Made by a program: the position numbers and the translations under genes
Origin: Hermodice carunculata
Lineage: Eukaryota > Annelida > Polychaeta > Eunicida > Amphinomidae
Length of the DNA: 64,000 nt
Reading direction: 5' to 3'
Assembly: GCA_964020975.1 (NCBI GenBank)
Contig: OZ026625.1
Location: forward strand, 44,251,794-44,315,793
Notes under the pieces: model-generated
Databases searched by the model: none
Told to the model about the DNA's origin: nothing
What the model saw: only the letters and a program-made list of their open reading frames with translations
In this document: in pieces, positions 23,053 to 35,900 of the stretch
Layout of the letters: every line of letters begins with the position of its first letter
Numbering within the stretch: position 1 is the stretch's first letter

Positions 23053-23462
23053 ACCAACGAGGGAATACAGGGGATTTATGGCATAATACATACCTTTGTC
23101 CCATTTTTGATAGAATCCTTGGCTTCTTATTGGTTAATAGCTATGTTACACTCTTTGTATTACCCTTATTTGTGCATTAATTACTGCAAAGGTGAAATAC
23201 AGCGGGATTCCTGAAACTGACCGGGGAATACAGCGGTATTCTTGTAATTGGCCCAGGAATACAGCGGTATTCTCGCTGTATCTCCCTATCTGGTTAGTGC
23301 ATCGATCAGCCACCAGTAGTTTCTGTCATGCGATACAAGCTTTGACGCGCTGCAGACGAGAACATGATGGCGGACTGTGAAGTGAACTGCAGCAGCAGCA
23401 GGTCGAACATGTGTATTTTTTGGGCATGAAATTACATCATCAAAAATGGGATAAAATCATCA

Positions 23463-23591
23463 TTCACTGTTTTAGTGTGAAATACAGGAAGTATCTCCCC
23501 CAAAGACAGCTGTATTACCCGAGGCAAAGCCCAGGGGAATACAGCTGTCTTTGGGGGAGATACTTCCTGCATTTCACACTAAAACAGTGAA
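23463..23591. repeat. 129-bp hairpin with 54-bp stem
   Basis: TTCACTGTTTTAGTGTGAAA through GACAGCTGTATT is followed by a ~21-base loop (ACCCGAGGCAAAGCCCAGGGG) and then the reverse complement. I see one mismatch in ~54 stem positions. The loop CCCGAGGCAAAGCCCAGGGG is itself weakly self-complementary. Confidence 0.9.
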
Positions 23592-24068
23592 TAACTAATA
23601 ATACATTACTACATGGGTAATTCTCTGAAAGGATAAGCCTCTCCAATAATACCAACAGAATTAAATTTTTGGTCCACCTGGTTCATGGCACGATGCACTG
23701 CAGCGCCACCTATAAGCGGTCTCGGTGTTAAGTAGCCTGGGTCACACACTTCAGTTCATCTCTTTTGGCATTCGCCATTTTAGTTGATTTTATCAACTCA
23801 AGAGATAGTCTCTCGTGTTGCTTTCGTAAGCAGCGTTAGCCCTTCTGCGTTTGCGGTTTGGCCAAGTTCAGCCTTCTGAACATTACACTGTGAAGTTATT
23901 TTGCAAGTCTCACTAGTTTGCATGTAAGTAAGCCAAGGTCTTGATCCTCGATAGAGCGGTTGGCCGCCATTGTACTGTAATTATGCGTGGATTGGGTTTG
24001 TAAGTCAGGCGCATGCGCTATTCCATCTCCTAGGAATGGCGTCAGAATAGTCCACAAGACATTATAGG
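23592..24068. other. Probable 5' non-coding part of the DIRS-type element
   Basis: No ORF. Immediately upstream of the gag-like start; may contain the element's left end, which I could not delimit. Confidence 0.35.
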
Positions 24069-27000
24069 ATGGACGGCAAGAAGCATTTCAAGGCTCACTG
24101 GGATGATCACCCCGAGTGCCTGCTTTGTATGGCCAGACTCTTGGGGATTAAATGTTCTAGAGTTTCACCCTGCAACATCTGTGCTTTGTGGCCGGAAAAG
24201 AGGTGGCAGGCAGTGGACCAGTTGGAACAGAAGTCAGCACGCAAGAGGGCTTTGCGAGCCGCTGCAGGGACCCGCACCAATGAACATCAGGCTATGGTGC
24301 GAGAGCCCCGGACCGTACAGCCCCGGACGGTACAGCAGGCACCGGCAGCAGTCCAGCCCATAGGGTCACTTGCAAGGTAAGTGCTGTTTACTTTAGGAGC
24401 TATGCCTCCATCCTTCCGTATGGGTGTTGGGCACACCACAGTAGCGGTGCCAGTGCTAGGGGATCAGGCGTGGGCCGGACCGTTCTGTCTCCTGCTGGAG
24501 CAGTACCTCACACCAGTGTGAACCGGACTGCTAGCAGGCTATTATGAAGCAGCAAATGGAGCTTGTTATGCCCACCTTGCTGCAGGGAATGTTGCCCCAC
24601 TTCATGACTGGTGTGGCCCCTACGGCCACTGTCACCAGAGAGGCAGACTTGGACCAAGTACGGCCCCTTCCGGAGGTGGCACCGTTACCGCTTCAGTCGG
24701 ACCCAACCCAGGTGGCAGTTATGGAGTCCCAGGTACCAGAGACCAGCTCACAGAAGCATAGGTCCTGTAGTCCGAGCCCACGGTCCCCGAACCATGGCAG
24801 GAACCTGCATAGGTCCCGTAGTCCAACCCCATGGTCCCCGGACTGTGGCAGGAGCTGGCACAAGAGGCACAGGAAGCAACGGTGCTCAGATAAGTCCAAG
24901 TCCCCCCGGTCCTCTGACAGGAGTGGAACACTGGGCTGTTCCCTTCATGAGGAACCAGTGGATAGACCTAAGGTGGCCAGTGTGGTGGTAGGTCCATCCC
25001 GGACCAACACGGTATGGGACAACCCTCCGTCACAGTCATGGTTGGACCCTGGGGACTTAGGCCTAAGTCTAAGGTAGTCATCTCCAAGATGGAGGGCGAC
25101 AGGCCCATCCTCTCATATGATAAGGTTGTGGAGACCCCGCCCGGTGCGTTGCCTACTGCAACCCCTCATATTATCTTGAAGCGGTCCGGGCAGCCTGTGT
25201 TACCTGAGGCACCTGCCCCAACACTTTTGCCCCCGGACATAACCCCTGCAGCAGTAGAGCTTCAACCTCCAGCTGAGACAAGCATGAGTCCGCCAGCTGC
25301 CCCTCCCACCGGGTCCAGGCCCCTGGCCCTGGTCCACCCTTCCAAGGATGACATGGACCTGGACCCGGAGGAACAGGAAGCTGGTGCCTCCTGTGATGGT
25401 TCACAGCAGGCCCAGGAGTCCATTCTAATGGAGGAGGCCCTTACAACGAGCTAACTCTCTGATGGGCCCACACTTCCGGAGTCTTCTGACTTAGGGGAGG
25501 AAGAGGACATGGCGGTACTCTCGACTCGAGTCGGAGCATTTTCCTTCCGGCGAAACCACCAAAGACTTGTTGGAACACCTCACAAGGGTCTCCCAGAAGG
25601 CTGCGGGTAGGAGAGGCTATCGGGATAGATCTCCAGAGTCAGACCCGGGGGGTCCTCTCGAACTGCCGCGTCACTCCTATGCCCAAAATGTAGCTTTGGT
25701 GGTGGATCACTTCCAGCGCAATACGCTAGGCACTCCAAAGAAGCTTAACGCTCCCAAGCCTATGCCCATGTCTTACATGGCGAGGTGTGAAGACAAGATG
25801 GCTCTTCCCTTTAGTGCCTACGTGGCGGAACAAATGAAAGAGCAAACCAAGGGTTTAGCTCGAAAGCTGTGTGCGACCCAGATTACCTCTACAAATCTGG
25901 TGTCTAAATAGTACAGAAAAACATGATCCATATTCATTAATTCCAATCCCAACAATGACAGCAAAGAGATTCTAGACTTGCCAAAGCATCAACATTTCTC
26001 TTCCAATACCAATGTGAAGAAACAAATTTCACTCCTGACTTGAGACAGGCAGTCACCCATAAAAGGTAACTGGTGGTTTTAAATCGGTCCTCTCAACCTT
26101 AAAAATATTCATCATTAACTGCAGACACTAGTTCTTTTCCAAAATGTATAGGCCTAACCACCCAAAACACAAATTTCATTACTTCTGCCAAAAATAAAAA
26201 GAAACCTGTTAGGCCTATCACCTTTTATAAGACAGTTTCGCACTGCCAAGGAGCCTTAATGTTCCGAAAAACGTGTGGGATTCAGAGCCACGGGAAGTCC
26301 ACCCCAAGTTTGGGCAATACTACCAGGACAAGGACAAGAAAGAGTCAAGCCTGGGGGTCTATGTGAGGGACCAAGTCCTTAAAGGCCTAATTAAGGACAC
26401 AAGGGTGATGGTCCAGGCCCTTTCGGCCTCAGACGTTGAGGCGGTCACAGTGTCAGGCATTATGGCCACGTTAGCTAAATGCACATACCTCCCTCCGACG
26501 GTGCTACAGATAGTATCTCACGTCACGCAGCTAGAGGCCTCATGTGCAGATTCTCTGTGGGCAGCGATGGAGAGTTCCATTCGCCATGAGGCCAACCTCA
26601 CTTTGCTCCAGAGAGCGGAACACTTGAGGAATACAATATTCAGTGACAGGCTGCAGAATAGGCTGTATACCTCACCGCTAGATCCTAATTCCCACTTCCT
26701 GTTTGAGGATGACGTCTTACAGAAAGTGGCCAATGACCACCGGGACGAGTTGGCAATGCGAACTAACGAAGCACTAGTTCGGCAGGCGTGGGCCCCAAAA
26801 TATGCACCCACTGGCCAGAAAAACTTTAAAGGCGGTGGAGGAGGTAAACATACGAGATGCAAAGGAGGTGGTGGTGGTTCCTTCCAGCCCCGAGGCGGGC
26901 GCGGAGGACAAGGATGTGGCGGCAGAGGTGGGGGATGTGGCGGAGGCCAGTCCGCGCGCCCAGCTCAATCAGCCGCTAGGGACTGACAGTTTTCGCCAGT

Positions 27001-28048
27001 CCCAGGTGTCCGAGTTGTCTCCGGTCAGGGGGGCGACTCCTGGACTTCGCCCACAGATGGCACCAGTATACCAGCGACCCTTATATTTTAAGTGTGGTGA
27101 GTGGAGTGTACCCTCTTTCGTTCATAGATGGAGAGCCCCCCCGATTGTCAGATCGCCTTAAGTCATTACAACATCAAGGCGATCCCTCACTCGCTACATG
27201 CTTTCAAGAGGCAGTGGTCAAGTTGCTGGACAAAAAAGGGGGGGAGATAGTAGCCAACCCAAGCTCACCGGGGTTTTACAGTTGGCTATTTCTGGTGCCA
27301 AAGAGAAATGGCGGGTGGAGACCCGTCATCGATCTGAAAAAATTGAACCAATATCTGGTGGTCAGCAAATTCAAGATGGAGACACCAGCCTCCATAGCAC
27401 CATCGATGAGACAAGGTGATTGGGCCACGTCGATTGATCTCAAAGACGCCTACTTCCAATTAGCGATTACACAGAAGTCGCGCAAATACCTCCATTTCTT
27501 GGTAAACGGAGTGACTTACCAGTTTCAGGCTCTCCTTTTCGGGTTAGCTGCGGTGCCCCTGGTTTTCACCAGAGTAATGGGAGTAGTGGCAAATTATGCT
27601 CACCGCAGAGGCGTAAGTCTTCATATATACCTGGATGACTGGCTGTTGAGAGCATTGAAGCAGTCGATCCTACGTCAGGACTCGGCTTTGGTCCTGATGC
27701 TTTGCATGGACTTGGGATTGATAGTGAATTATCCCAAATTTTAGTGGCCCCTTGGTGGCCCCTGAGGCCGTGGGCAGCGGATCTGCTGAGCCTCAGCCTG
27801 GAACCTCCCAGGGCACTGCCCGAATGGGCAACACTGTTACGTCAACAGGCGTCAAACTTGTTCCATGAAAATCCAGGCGTGCTTCATCTTCACGCGTGGA
27901 GACTGTCACGAAGAGCCTTGCATATGCCGGACTTTCTGACCAAGTGGCAGCGAGAGTCGCTAGAGGGAAACTTCGGTCCACTTCTTTAAAGAATTATGAT
28001 TCTAAGTGGGCATGGTTCGAAGATTGGTGCAAGGATCAAAAGCCCACG
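24069..28048 (+). mobile_element. Fossil DIRS-type retroelement, partial
   Basis: Plus-strand parts in order: a gag-like start with Cys/His pairs (HPECLLCMARLLGIKC, then CNICALW; 24.07-24.38 kb); a Ser/Arg/Pro-rich gag body (24.5-25.9 kb); a Gly-rich gag C-terminus (26.27-26.99 kb); a DIRS-type reverse transcriptase (27.1-27.74 kb) with FLVPKRNGGWRPVIDLKKLN, DWATSIDLKDAYFQL and YLDDWL; an RNase H/linker-like stretch with LHLHAWRLSRRAL (27.7-27.98 kb); and only the opening of the tyrosine recombinase (to ~28.05 kb). The WRPVIDL..LN and SIDLKDAYF pattern plus the LHAWRLS block are diagnostic of DIRS elements. It is broken, with several interruptions, and incomplete at its 3' end. A 320-bp dispersed repeat is inserted at 25.91-26.23 kb. 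Looks old. Confidence 0.85.
25909..26228 (-). repeat. Dispersed repeat R, copy 1 (inside the DIRS fossil)
   Basis: Matches 45351-45666 along its full 320 bp (TAGTACAGAAAAACATG to TATCACCTTTTA), at perhaps 85-90 percent by eye. Its position within a gag-like region shows that it arrived after the DIRS element. The minus strand keeps a hydrophobic reading (LFAVIVGIGINEYGSCFSVL) shared with copy 2. Confidence 0.8.
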
Positions 28049-29515
28049 TAATTAAGCCCCCCATTAGCTTTAAAGACAATCTTGTCTACAGTTTTGGGCA
28101 AGAACTCTTTTTAGTGAATACGTATTCTTATTTCTAAGTGTGATTGGCTAAGATCCCATCACATGGTCTTTTCTCTTAATGCCTTGAGGATGTAGGAGGC
28201 CTACAGTTTCAGCAGACTGAATAGTGAACGCTCACTACTTGATGGTACTTGTGAACGGTCGGCGGCTATTGGCTAATTTGTATATATTTGTATGGATACC
28301 ATGCTATTTGTGCGGGATCCAGACTAGTAGGGCACCTAAAGATCATAATTCCAAAACGAGGTTCGGAGACGAACACAACAACTAGTATAGTAGCGGCAAA
28401 CAAATTTGGTATCATTGATCAAAGCAGACTGGAACAGCTCTTAAGCAATGTGGCATTCCAAAAAAACTCAGGATTCACTTAGATATGAAGTACGCATTTT
28501 TGAGGAGTATATAACGGTCAGGACATGTGGGATTATTGAAGATTATTCAAAGGCCGCAATTGCGGTCATGCTTTCGAACGTCTACGCTAAATTGCATCAG
28601 GTAACTGGTGAATGCTGCAAAAAGAAATGGATGGACAATAGGGTACGTATTCAAAGACATTTGGCAGAAGCTTTAGGTATTTACATTGCAATGATGCCGC
28701 ATTTGCACATGCAAACAAGCCGTACTTATCAGTAATAGTGAGCCTGAAAAGGGAACGGTTTTGCATCATGGAACATAAAGATCCCTTATCTCTGAATGAC
28801 CTGCAGAAACTTTGCGTCAGAGGAACTCGATTTTCAAACCCCAAATTGCCTACAAAATAAAGTTTTTGTGGCCTTAATGTTACATTAGTGCAACAGCGGG
28901 CAAGAAAACCACCGAAAAAAAGGTAAACCAAGTTTAGATGTAGTCATGGACTCAGCTTGAGTAAAGTATGTTTATTTTGTTAAGCACATATAAACACAAA
29001 AAGCCCCGCAGAGGTGATTGGCTTTGGCCACAGAAAGAGTCATCAGGAACATATGTATGCAACTGAAATCCCTTTTTGTCCTTGGTTGAACTCTGAATAA
29101 TACATATCAGAATTACATTCACAGTGTGCTCTGCATTTTAAGCAAGCAAAATTGAAAACATCTGGATGTGTGTGGTATGATAACAGCCCTGTAGGAGTTA
29201 ATACAAGATGGAAAATAAATTGCTATCCCCCTATGCCAAATTATTACAATTGTACAACAATCACCTTTTACGTGCAACGTGCATGACTAGTGGACAATAA
29301 AGGTTTTGAAGCGCGAAATATTGTCACAGTATGAGGATATAAATCAAACAAATATCAGAAGCTATAGCTTTCAGATGATAAAAAGGAAAAGCTACAAAAA
29401 AGAAAACACGAGTTTGGCACTAAGCAATGCCTCGCATCAAAGTGACGCAAAACGTTTGGTCACACAATGAAGTGTTCAGGCTGATGGCAGGGATGAAAAT
29501 AAGCCTTTACTAGGA
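28049..29515. other. Intergenic, unassigned
   Basis: The plus-strand frame at 28448-28735 (95 codons, EDYSKAAIAVMLSNVYAKLH) has protein-like composition but no recognised domain; it might be a transposon remnant. Nothing else seen. Confidence 0.35.
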
Positions 29516-29690
29516 TGGACTTTGATATATTGCAGCTATCCCTATTAAAACTATCTCAATGTGAAGATTTTCTTAGTGACATTCCAGCGAATGAAAATAT
29601 TAAGCCTAATCAAAGTTCCATTGACAATATTTCTGTGGATCAGATCCCTGGACTGAAGGGTATACTTAATCCAGCTCAACATATCTGAAA
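29516..29690 (+). CDS. Small unassigned ORF
   Basis: From ATG near 29516 an open frame of ~57 codons reads MDFDILQLSLLKLSQCEDFL, then SDIPANENIKPNQ and IPGLKGILNPAQHI. Acidic and hydrophilic, no domain recognised, followed by a stop near 29686. Could be an exon or chance. Confidence 0.2.
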
Positions 29691-30019
29691 CGGTAAGTGG
29701 GCCTCTGTTGGCCCTTCTTGTGTCAAAGCTACTGGGACAGCTCAAACTACCACTGTCCCTGCTGGTGACGGTAGTTGAAGTCCAACACTTCACCAAAAAA
29801 CAAACGTCTTGTATGGTATCACAGCTCTTCTCAAGTGATGAACACTGCAGACCCAAGGACACTCTCATAACCAATTCAACAAGAAGTACAGTGGCGTGTC
29901 CCCCCAAAATTAAAACCGTTCTACTGACAAAATACCCAGCTGAATTTGGTACCAATCAAACGACAAGAACCTGAATTTTAAAGATAGGTAGGGTGTACTA
30001 TCAAGTTCATTGTCAATTT

Positions 30020-30022
30020 GTT

Positions 30023-30117
<95 letters not shown>

Positions 30118-30168
30118 TCATATATATAAAACTCTGTGTGTGTGTGTTTGTGTGTGTGTGTGTATACA
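30020..30168. repeat. (GT)n(AT)n(GT)n compound microsatellite
   Basis: GT run, about 36 TA units, a short interruption, then a second GT run. The frames that read it as alternating I and Y residues are artefacts. Confidence 0.95.
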
Positions 30169-30309
30169 CCAAATTAACCATAACTTTGTACACATACAAG
30201 GTACCACCTCACAATCAGCATACCTACTATCCGGTGTTTTATGAAAAAAAAAAAACTTGTTTGAGTTGGTTTGCCTGGTTAATTTTTACCCCTTGGTCCA
30301 TATAGTCGT

Positions 30310-30975
30310 GGGGGTATTCCCATCACCCTTGTAATAGCCTTTGTCAAGTTTGTATGACAGTGACATTGACCTAATTTGAGGGTCGTCAGAGGCAGTTTAT
30401 TTCTCTTCAATAAACGTCATGCATGTGAGGTCTAAAGAAGTAGATAAGATAGGATCATAAGACTTTTATAGTGATCACCCCTGTAAGAGTGCAGGTCAGG
30501 TTTAAAAGACAGTTGCCTTAACCTAATTACAAGGTCACCAGGGTAAATCTACTGAAAAATGCAAGGTATCATTAAAAGAACCCTCGGACCACATAGCCAG
30601 GGATGGGGGTATGGCCATCTCCTGTGTATCCATGCCTCTGTCTGTCCTTGCGTACGTCAGTCTTTCTGCGCATGCGTCCGTCTGTGTGTCCCTTGTTGCA
30701 CACAATTTCAGAACAAACCACATGATCTGGGATCATGAAACTTTTTTCGTTGACCGCCCTTTATAGGTTAACATCAGGTTTGAAGGACAATGACCTTGAC
30801 CCAATGTTAAGGTCACCTAGGCCAATTCTCTTTGCATTTATTACACGCAATATCAGGAGAACCAGAATTGCTAGGATCATGAAACATTTAGAGATAATCA
30901 CCCGTTGAACCGTCTTTGTCAAGTTTAAAGAGAGCAACGTTGACCCGATTTGAAGGCCGTTTTCCCTTTTGTGGG
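30310..30975. repeat. Degenerate tandem repeat with GACCTTGACC-type core
   Basis: Four or five units of ~130-170 bp share TTTGTCAAGTTT..A.GACAGTGAC.TTGACC..ATTT.AAGGTCACC and GGATCATGAAACTTTT..GTGATCACCC (cores near 30360, 30515, 30795 and 30945). Divergent, non-coding. Confidence 0.65.
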
Positions 30976-32931
30976 CGGCCGAGGGATTTTAAGGTGCTTG
31001 TGCTTATGTTCACTATGTGTCGAAGTAACTATCACGCCATACCAACGGTATAAATGCACTTTGCACCTCCAATTAGTATTTTATTGTGCAAACATATACT
31101 TTATGGCCGTTTTTGGCCCATGGCAGTGATCTGTTTATATTTGTGATAAATTCTGACCTAGTGTTTTTGGAACAGCAGCACGATTTTTATCGAAACATAA
31201 CTCACATTTCAAGTTTGATTAGGGTATTACTCGCTGTGCTTACTCAGACATTTTCTATGCCTCTTTATATTCTATAGAAAGTGCTGCACTTGGGGCCCAA
31301 TGTATCACTATCTCCACCCGTATCTTGAAAATATCTACATTTTAGGCTCACACTGATAAACAGTAATATTCTAACTAATATTGACAAGTAAGTTACCAAA
31401 TTGGTAATTATCCTCCTCTGCCCTACTTTTTAACGTTATTCATCAAAATGGTAAATAAAATGGGAATGTGTTGTTTTATATGCTGATTTCAGTCGCTTTT
31501 GTTTTATATGCTGATTTCAGTCGCGCCCAAGATAGAATGGAAATGCTAAATAGCATTAAATTTAGAACTGACCATGTTTGTAGAAAGTTTTTTCTTGGCT
31601 ATGTGCTATAAAAATCTCATTTTCCCTCTGAAATGTAAGAAAAATCCACCTCTAAAAGCACGATTTCTTCTCCTGATACACTTGAGATTGCCAAGGATAA
31701 TACAAAAACAATCAACACTTTAAAAATAAGAATTGGTATTTATTCAAATGGATATGGAATGGAGAGCCGCACACTGGAATCCTCTCGGGTCCACTAGTTT
31801 GGCCAAGTGGATTCCCTTATATGTTATATCTCTGTAATGGTATCTCTTGAATAATCACACAAACATATAGTCTTCCGAATCATTAATTTTATTTAGATTT
31901 TTAAAACATGAAATACCAGCAAATAGCGGTGCCCACACCTTCTTGACAATATTGGTGCACATTGAATCAAGCTATATTTCAACCAATTTTGAAGCTTGTG
32001 GTTTGGGAGACGAAAGATCATTAAACCAAGTATAAAATATATATGCAGCATGCTGCATACAGACTTTGGGGGAGCCCAAAAGTACCCTTGCGGTGGGTCA
32101 AAGCAGTAGGCAACGCCGTTTAAGGAATACCGGTACTTTTTTTTAGACCCGCCCCCCCCCTCCCAAACAAATAGCCAAACTCACCCCGAAAGATAGGCTG
32201 AGGAGTAACTATTTGCACAAACTTAGCAGAATTATACCTCAGGTACAACCTTATTAACTTTGAAGAGGATTTGGCTAGCAGTGTTGGCATAGTGGAAGGT
32301 GTGAATTGTGAAAACTGGAACAAGCGGCAGGAAGGAAAAAAAATAACGTTACAGATTTCAGTGCCAACTCTGCACTCTGGGGAAGCATTTAATTGCACAT
32401 GCATGATGTCTGTGGAGCTTAATCACAAAATGCATACAACAGGAGCTTCTTATTAATATATAGCACTCTCGCCTTTTTATTCATTAGTGTGGTGAATAAT
32501 ATATGATTCTCCACGGACACAGATAAACAATTTTCTACAACTACACATCTTTGCCCTTAATTTTATGTTTTCAGGACCTGAAATACTGATAATGACACCA
32601 GCCTTAAGCAGGAGACAAAAAGCATGCATCGAATATGTACAGTTTACTCTTTTGCTGCAAGAATGTCATTACAAATTCATCGAATGTGTACAGTATACTT
32701 TACTGTCGCCAGAATGTTTTCATATATATTGGACACTTGTACCATAAATAGGCAAACTTGTTGCACAGCAGGTCTGTGGAGATCATTAATTAATGTTGCA
32801 TTTTGATAAACCCTATTGAATGACCACGTAAAGAAGACCCGACCCATGAGGTCATGCTAATAACCCCTGATTGCCAGCTTTTCTTGGCTGCCTTCTTCCG
32901 ATCTCCTTGGTTTGTCATTCATTCATTTAAG
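30976..32931. other. Intergenic or downstream intron of the CUB gene
   Basis: A 27-base exact tandem duplication lies at ~31472-31525 (GTTTTATATGCTGATTTCAG repeated). The plus-strand frame at 32271-32456 has no recognised domain. If the CUB/C-type-lectin exon is spliced, its following exons should lie here on the minus strand, but I could not identify one with confidence. Confidence 0.4.
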
Positions 32932-32967
32932 TCATATGAAAGGTAAAGTGATGGCTAGTTGCCTTAC

Positions 32968-35900
32968 CAATTGTCTCGTCAACCCAATATAAGTGACAGC
33001 TGAACTATAAAGAAATATAAACTTTTTCAGTCCGCATTCATCCCAACCATACAGATCCGCATACTTAAATCGGTTCAATTCAGCCTGGGTATTCAAAGTT
33101 ACCAATGTATTTTGAAAGTCATGAGCGCACCTCCTGTATGCAAAATCCCAGCTGATTTGTTCACTGTATGAGAAAAGTGAGTATGTATTTTGACATTTAC
33201 GGGGTTCAGTACCAGGGTAAATTGCATAACACTTGAGTCCAGTCACAAGACAGTGGTACTTTGTTCCAAAGAATTTGTGATAAAATACAACTTCGACATA
33301 CGACTTAGCATATAAATTAAGTGAGCAGTCACTACGGTTATCAGGTTGTCTGAAAATGTCTATAAAATGCATGCTCGAGTTATTCGAGGCTATATATTGT
33401 TCGGCCAGTCGAAGTTTTAAGTCACAATGGACACATTTGCTCCCAGTCCAGACCCAATACCATGAACACTTATAAGATGCAACACCAGGATACACCTTTA
33501 GATTGCCATAGCCATGGCAAAACCGAATGCGTACTGAAAACAAACGGGGGCATTCTTGCTGAAAAGATAGGCGGATGATTTGGATTGTATGAAACTGGTT
33601 CCTTGAATGGCCCAGTATTATAAGAAGACGGGAAAATTTGACATGTGAATTCAGATGCATTTGAACACAATACATGTTTGTTATCATTTTCATTATACTG
33701 GGTGCTGAGTTGTTCATTTTGTGGGCACTACACCCTTCCGGCACTGATAAGGAAATTATCAAATGCATTCGTCTCCATGGAAATCTCTCAGGAATAGCCC
33801 AGTATTTGTCATATGCCATCACCATAAAATAATATGAGGCATAGAATTGATGAACTGTCTCATTTAAAAGTATTCGTCTGTTCTTATAGTCAAGAAAAAT
33901 GTAAATGGGGTGTCCCTGTTTCAGCCCAGTATCCATAACCACATAATAATACTTATATCTTGGATAAAGGTTGACATCAGCAGCACCCCTTCGTTTGTAC
34001 ATATGATCCCTTGCATGATGAGCAACAACAATACATGGATGAGGAATAAACCAATTTGGTGTCCCAGTGAAAAACATATCTTGGACACCACGACAAAGTG
34101 TTAATTCTGTTATGATATGAATATTAAATGTTGTGTCACAGTAAATAACAAAGAAAATCATATTACTTGAAGACACAAATTCAAATGTCCCTGGAGCTTC
34201 ATAATATGACTCAAAGTCGTGACAATATGGGCCAAACTGCATCCTGCTGTCATATAATGAAATACCATTCGTGTAACAGTTTACATCCCTAAATGTGTTG
34301 AACATAAACCTGATTTTGACTTTAACATATTTCCCTAGAGGTGCCATTAGTATCCCCGCCCTGGCCATGGTGTATTCTTGATATGTATCAATTTTTGCAA
34401 TACTGCATCCTATCGAGTACTTAATATTGAGATATCTTGGCATATTTGTTCCTATTCGATGATGTGATTGGAATTGAATAAGAGACTGTCTAAAAATGAT
34501 TTCTAGAATTCCATTTATCAGAAAATGATTACAGCAGAAATTGATTAATATGAAGAATCCCAATGGGAAGATGGCACGATATGATTTGTAGTGACGAGTG
34601 GGAAAGAAAAGCAGTTTAGGGTGTTGGGTGTAAAGCCCTGTGCCATTGTATGCCATTAGTATTGATTTATCATATATACGCATGTCCCCTCGTATATCAA
34701 GATCGTATTTCCACTTTGATTCTCCCACGAAAATCCAATATTTTGCTTTTTTAAGGAAACGTTCATCCTGATCTGCTGGCAAAATCTGCAAAGGTTGAAT
34801 ATCTCTGATGGTATAATATAATTCAATATACATAGCACCAATATTCACTACTTGATACAAAAACTCAAACATAATGGATCTGGTAATTACAAACATGAGT
34901 GTAAGAAGTACATCAACCCAATTCGATAAAGATATCACATATGATTGCAGTGCAAATAATACGTGCAATGCGGTTATATTGGCCCTGGCAGACTGCCAGC
35001 GCAGCAAGTCAATGGTCATGTTATCGATTATATGTAATTCAAATACTTCATGATCCAATATGAGAACATGTTTTGTCAAAAGTTTAACTTGAACACGTTT
35101 TCCTGTTGGAGCTATTATTCGCCACATTTTAAACAGAAGTGCAAACGTTCTGCACCACCACCACTTACTGAAACCTTGAAGATAGTTCCCTTTGTTCGTC
35201 TGTGCCTTAGCGCACTGACTTGTACCCAACCTAAAGGATGAATCAAGTTCGACTTCCTTTGGCGATGCATCGGTTGTGCTGCCTGAAGAACATATCTTCC
35301 AAATTTGTGTGAACATTTCAACTGTATACATTATCATGCTTTTCAACAGCGACGTTTTTATTGCTTTGAGAGACCTGACTAGACCAAAATCAACCCATGT
35401 TAAGTCATGTTGAGGCGTTTTTCCGTAATTAAACCTTTGCACGTGATAAATTTGAAAACTCGCATTAATGTTTAATTGGGGATATCTCTTATATATTGTG
35501 TAAGTGTGGATGCAAAGTATTTCTTGCCGTGATACAAGTGTTATCTCTTTAATATTAACACGACTGTCATATATTTCCAGCATTTGCGCTGAACACCCAT
35601 CTAAAACTATAAATACACTAATTTGGCTTCGTGGACATCCCCTGCGTAGACGTTCAGCTATTGTACCTGTTTTTATTTTCAATAACCACACAAAATACTT
35701 CGAAGTCTGAAATCGGACATTAACTACCTTTCTAATTATCGTAAAGTACATATTTCCCAGTGGTCTGTCAATTAAACTTGGATAGTTACCCCCATATGTC
35801 TTAGGTTGGTATGTAGTTAAAGCTGGTACGCAGAAAAAAAGTTGTCTCAGATAACACACCCCAGCTGTCTGACCATCGTTTGCTCTAATGCAATAGTGTA

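Noticed and set aside
29993-30305. Frames of alternating I/Y and V/C residues
   Set aside because: Pure translation of the (GT)n(AT)n microsatellite.
31740-31835. Plus-strand WIWNGEP...VWPSGFPY stretch as the missing half of the C-type lectin domain
   Set aside because: It is on the strand opposite the CUB/lectin exon and lacks the expected cysteines; probably chance.
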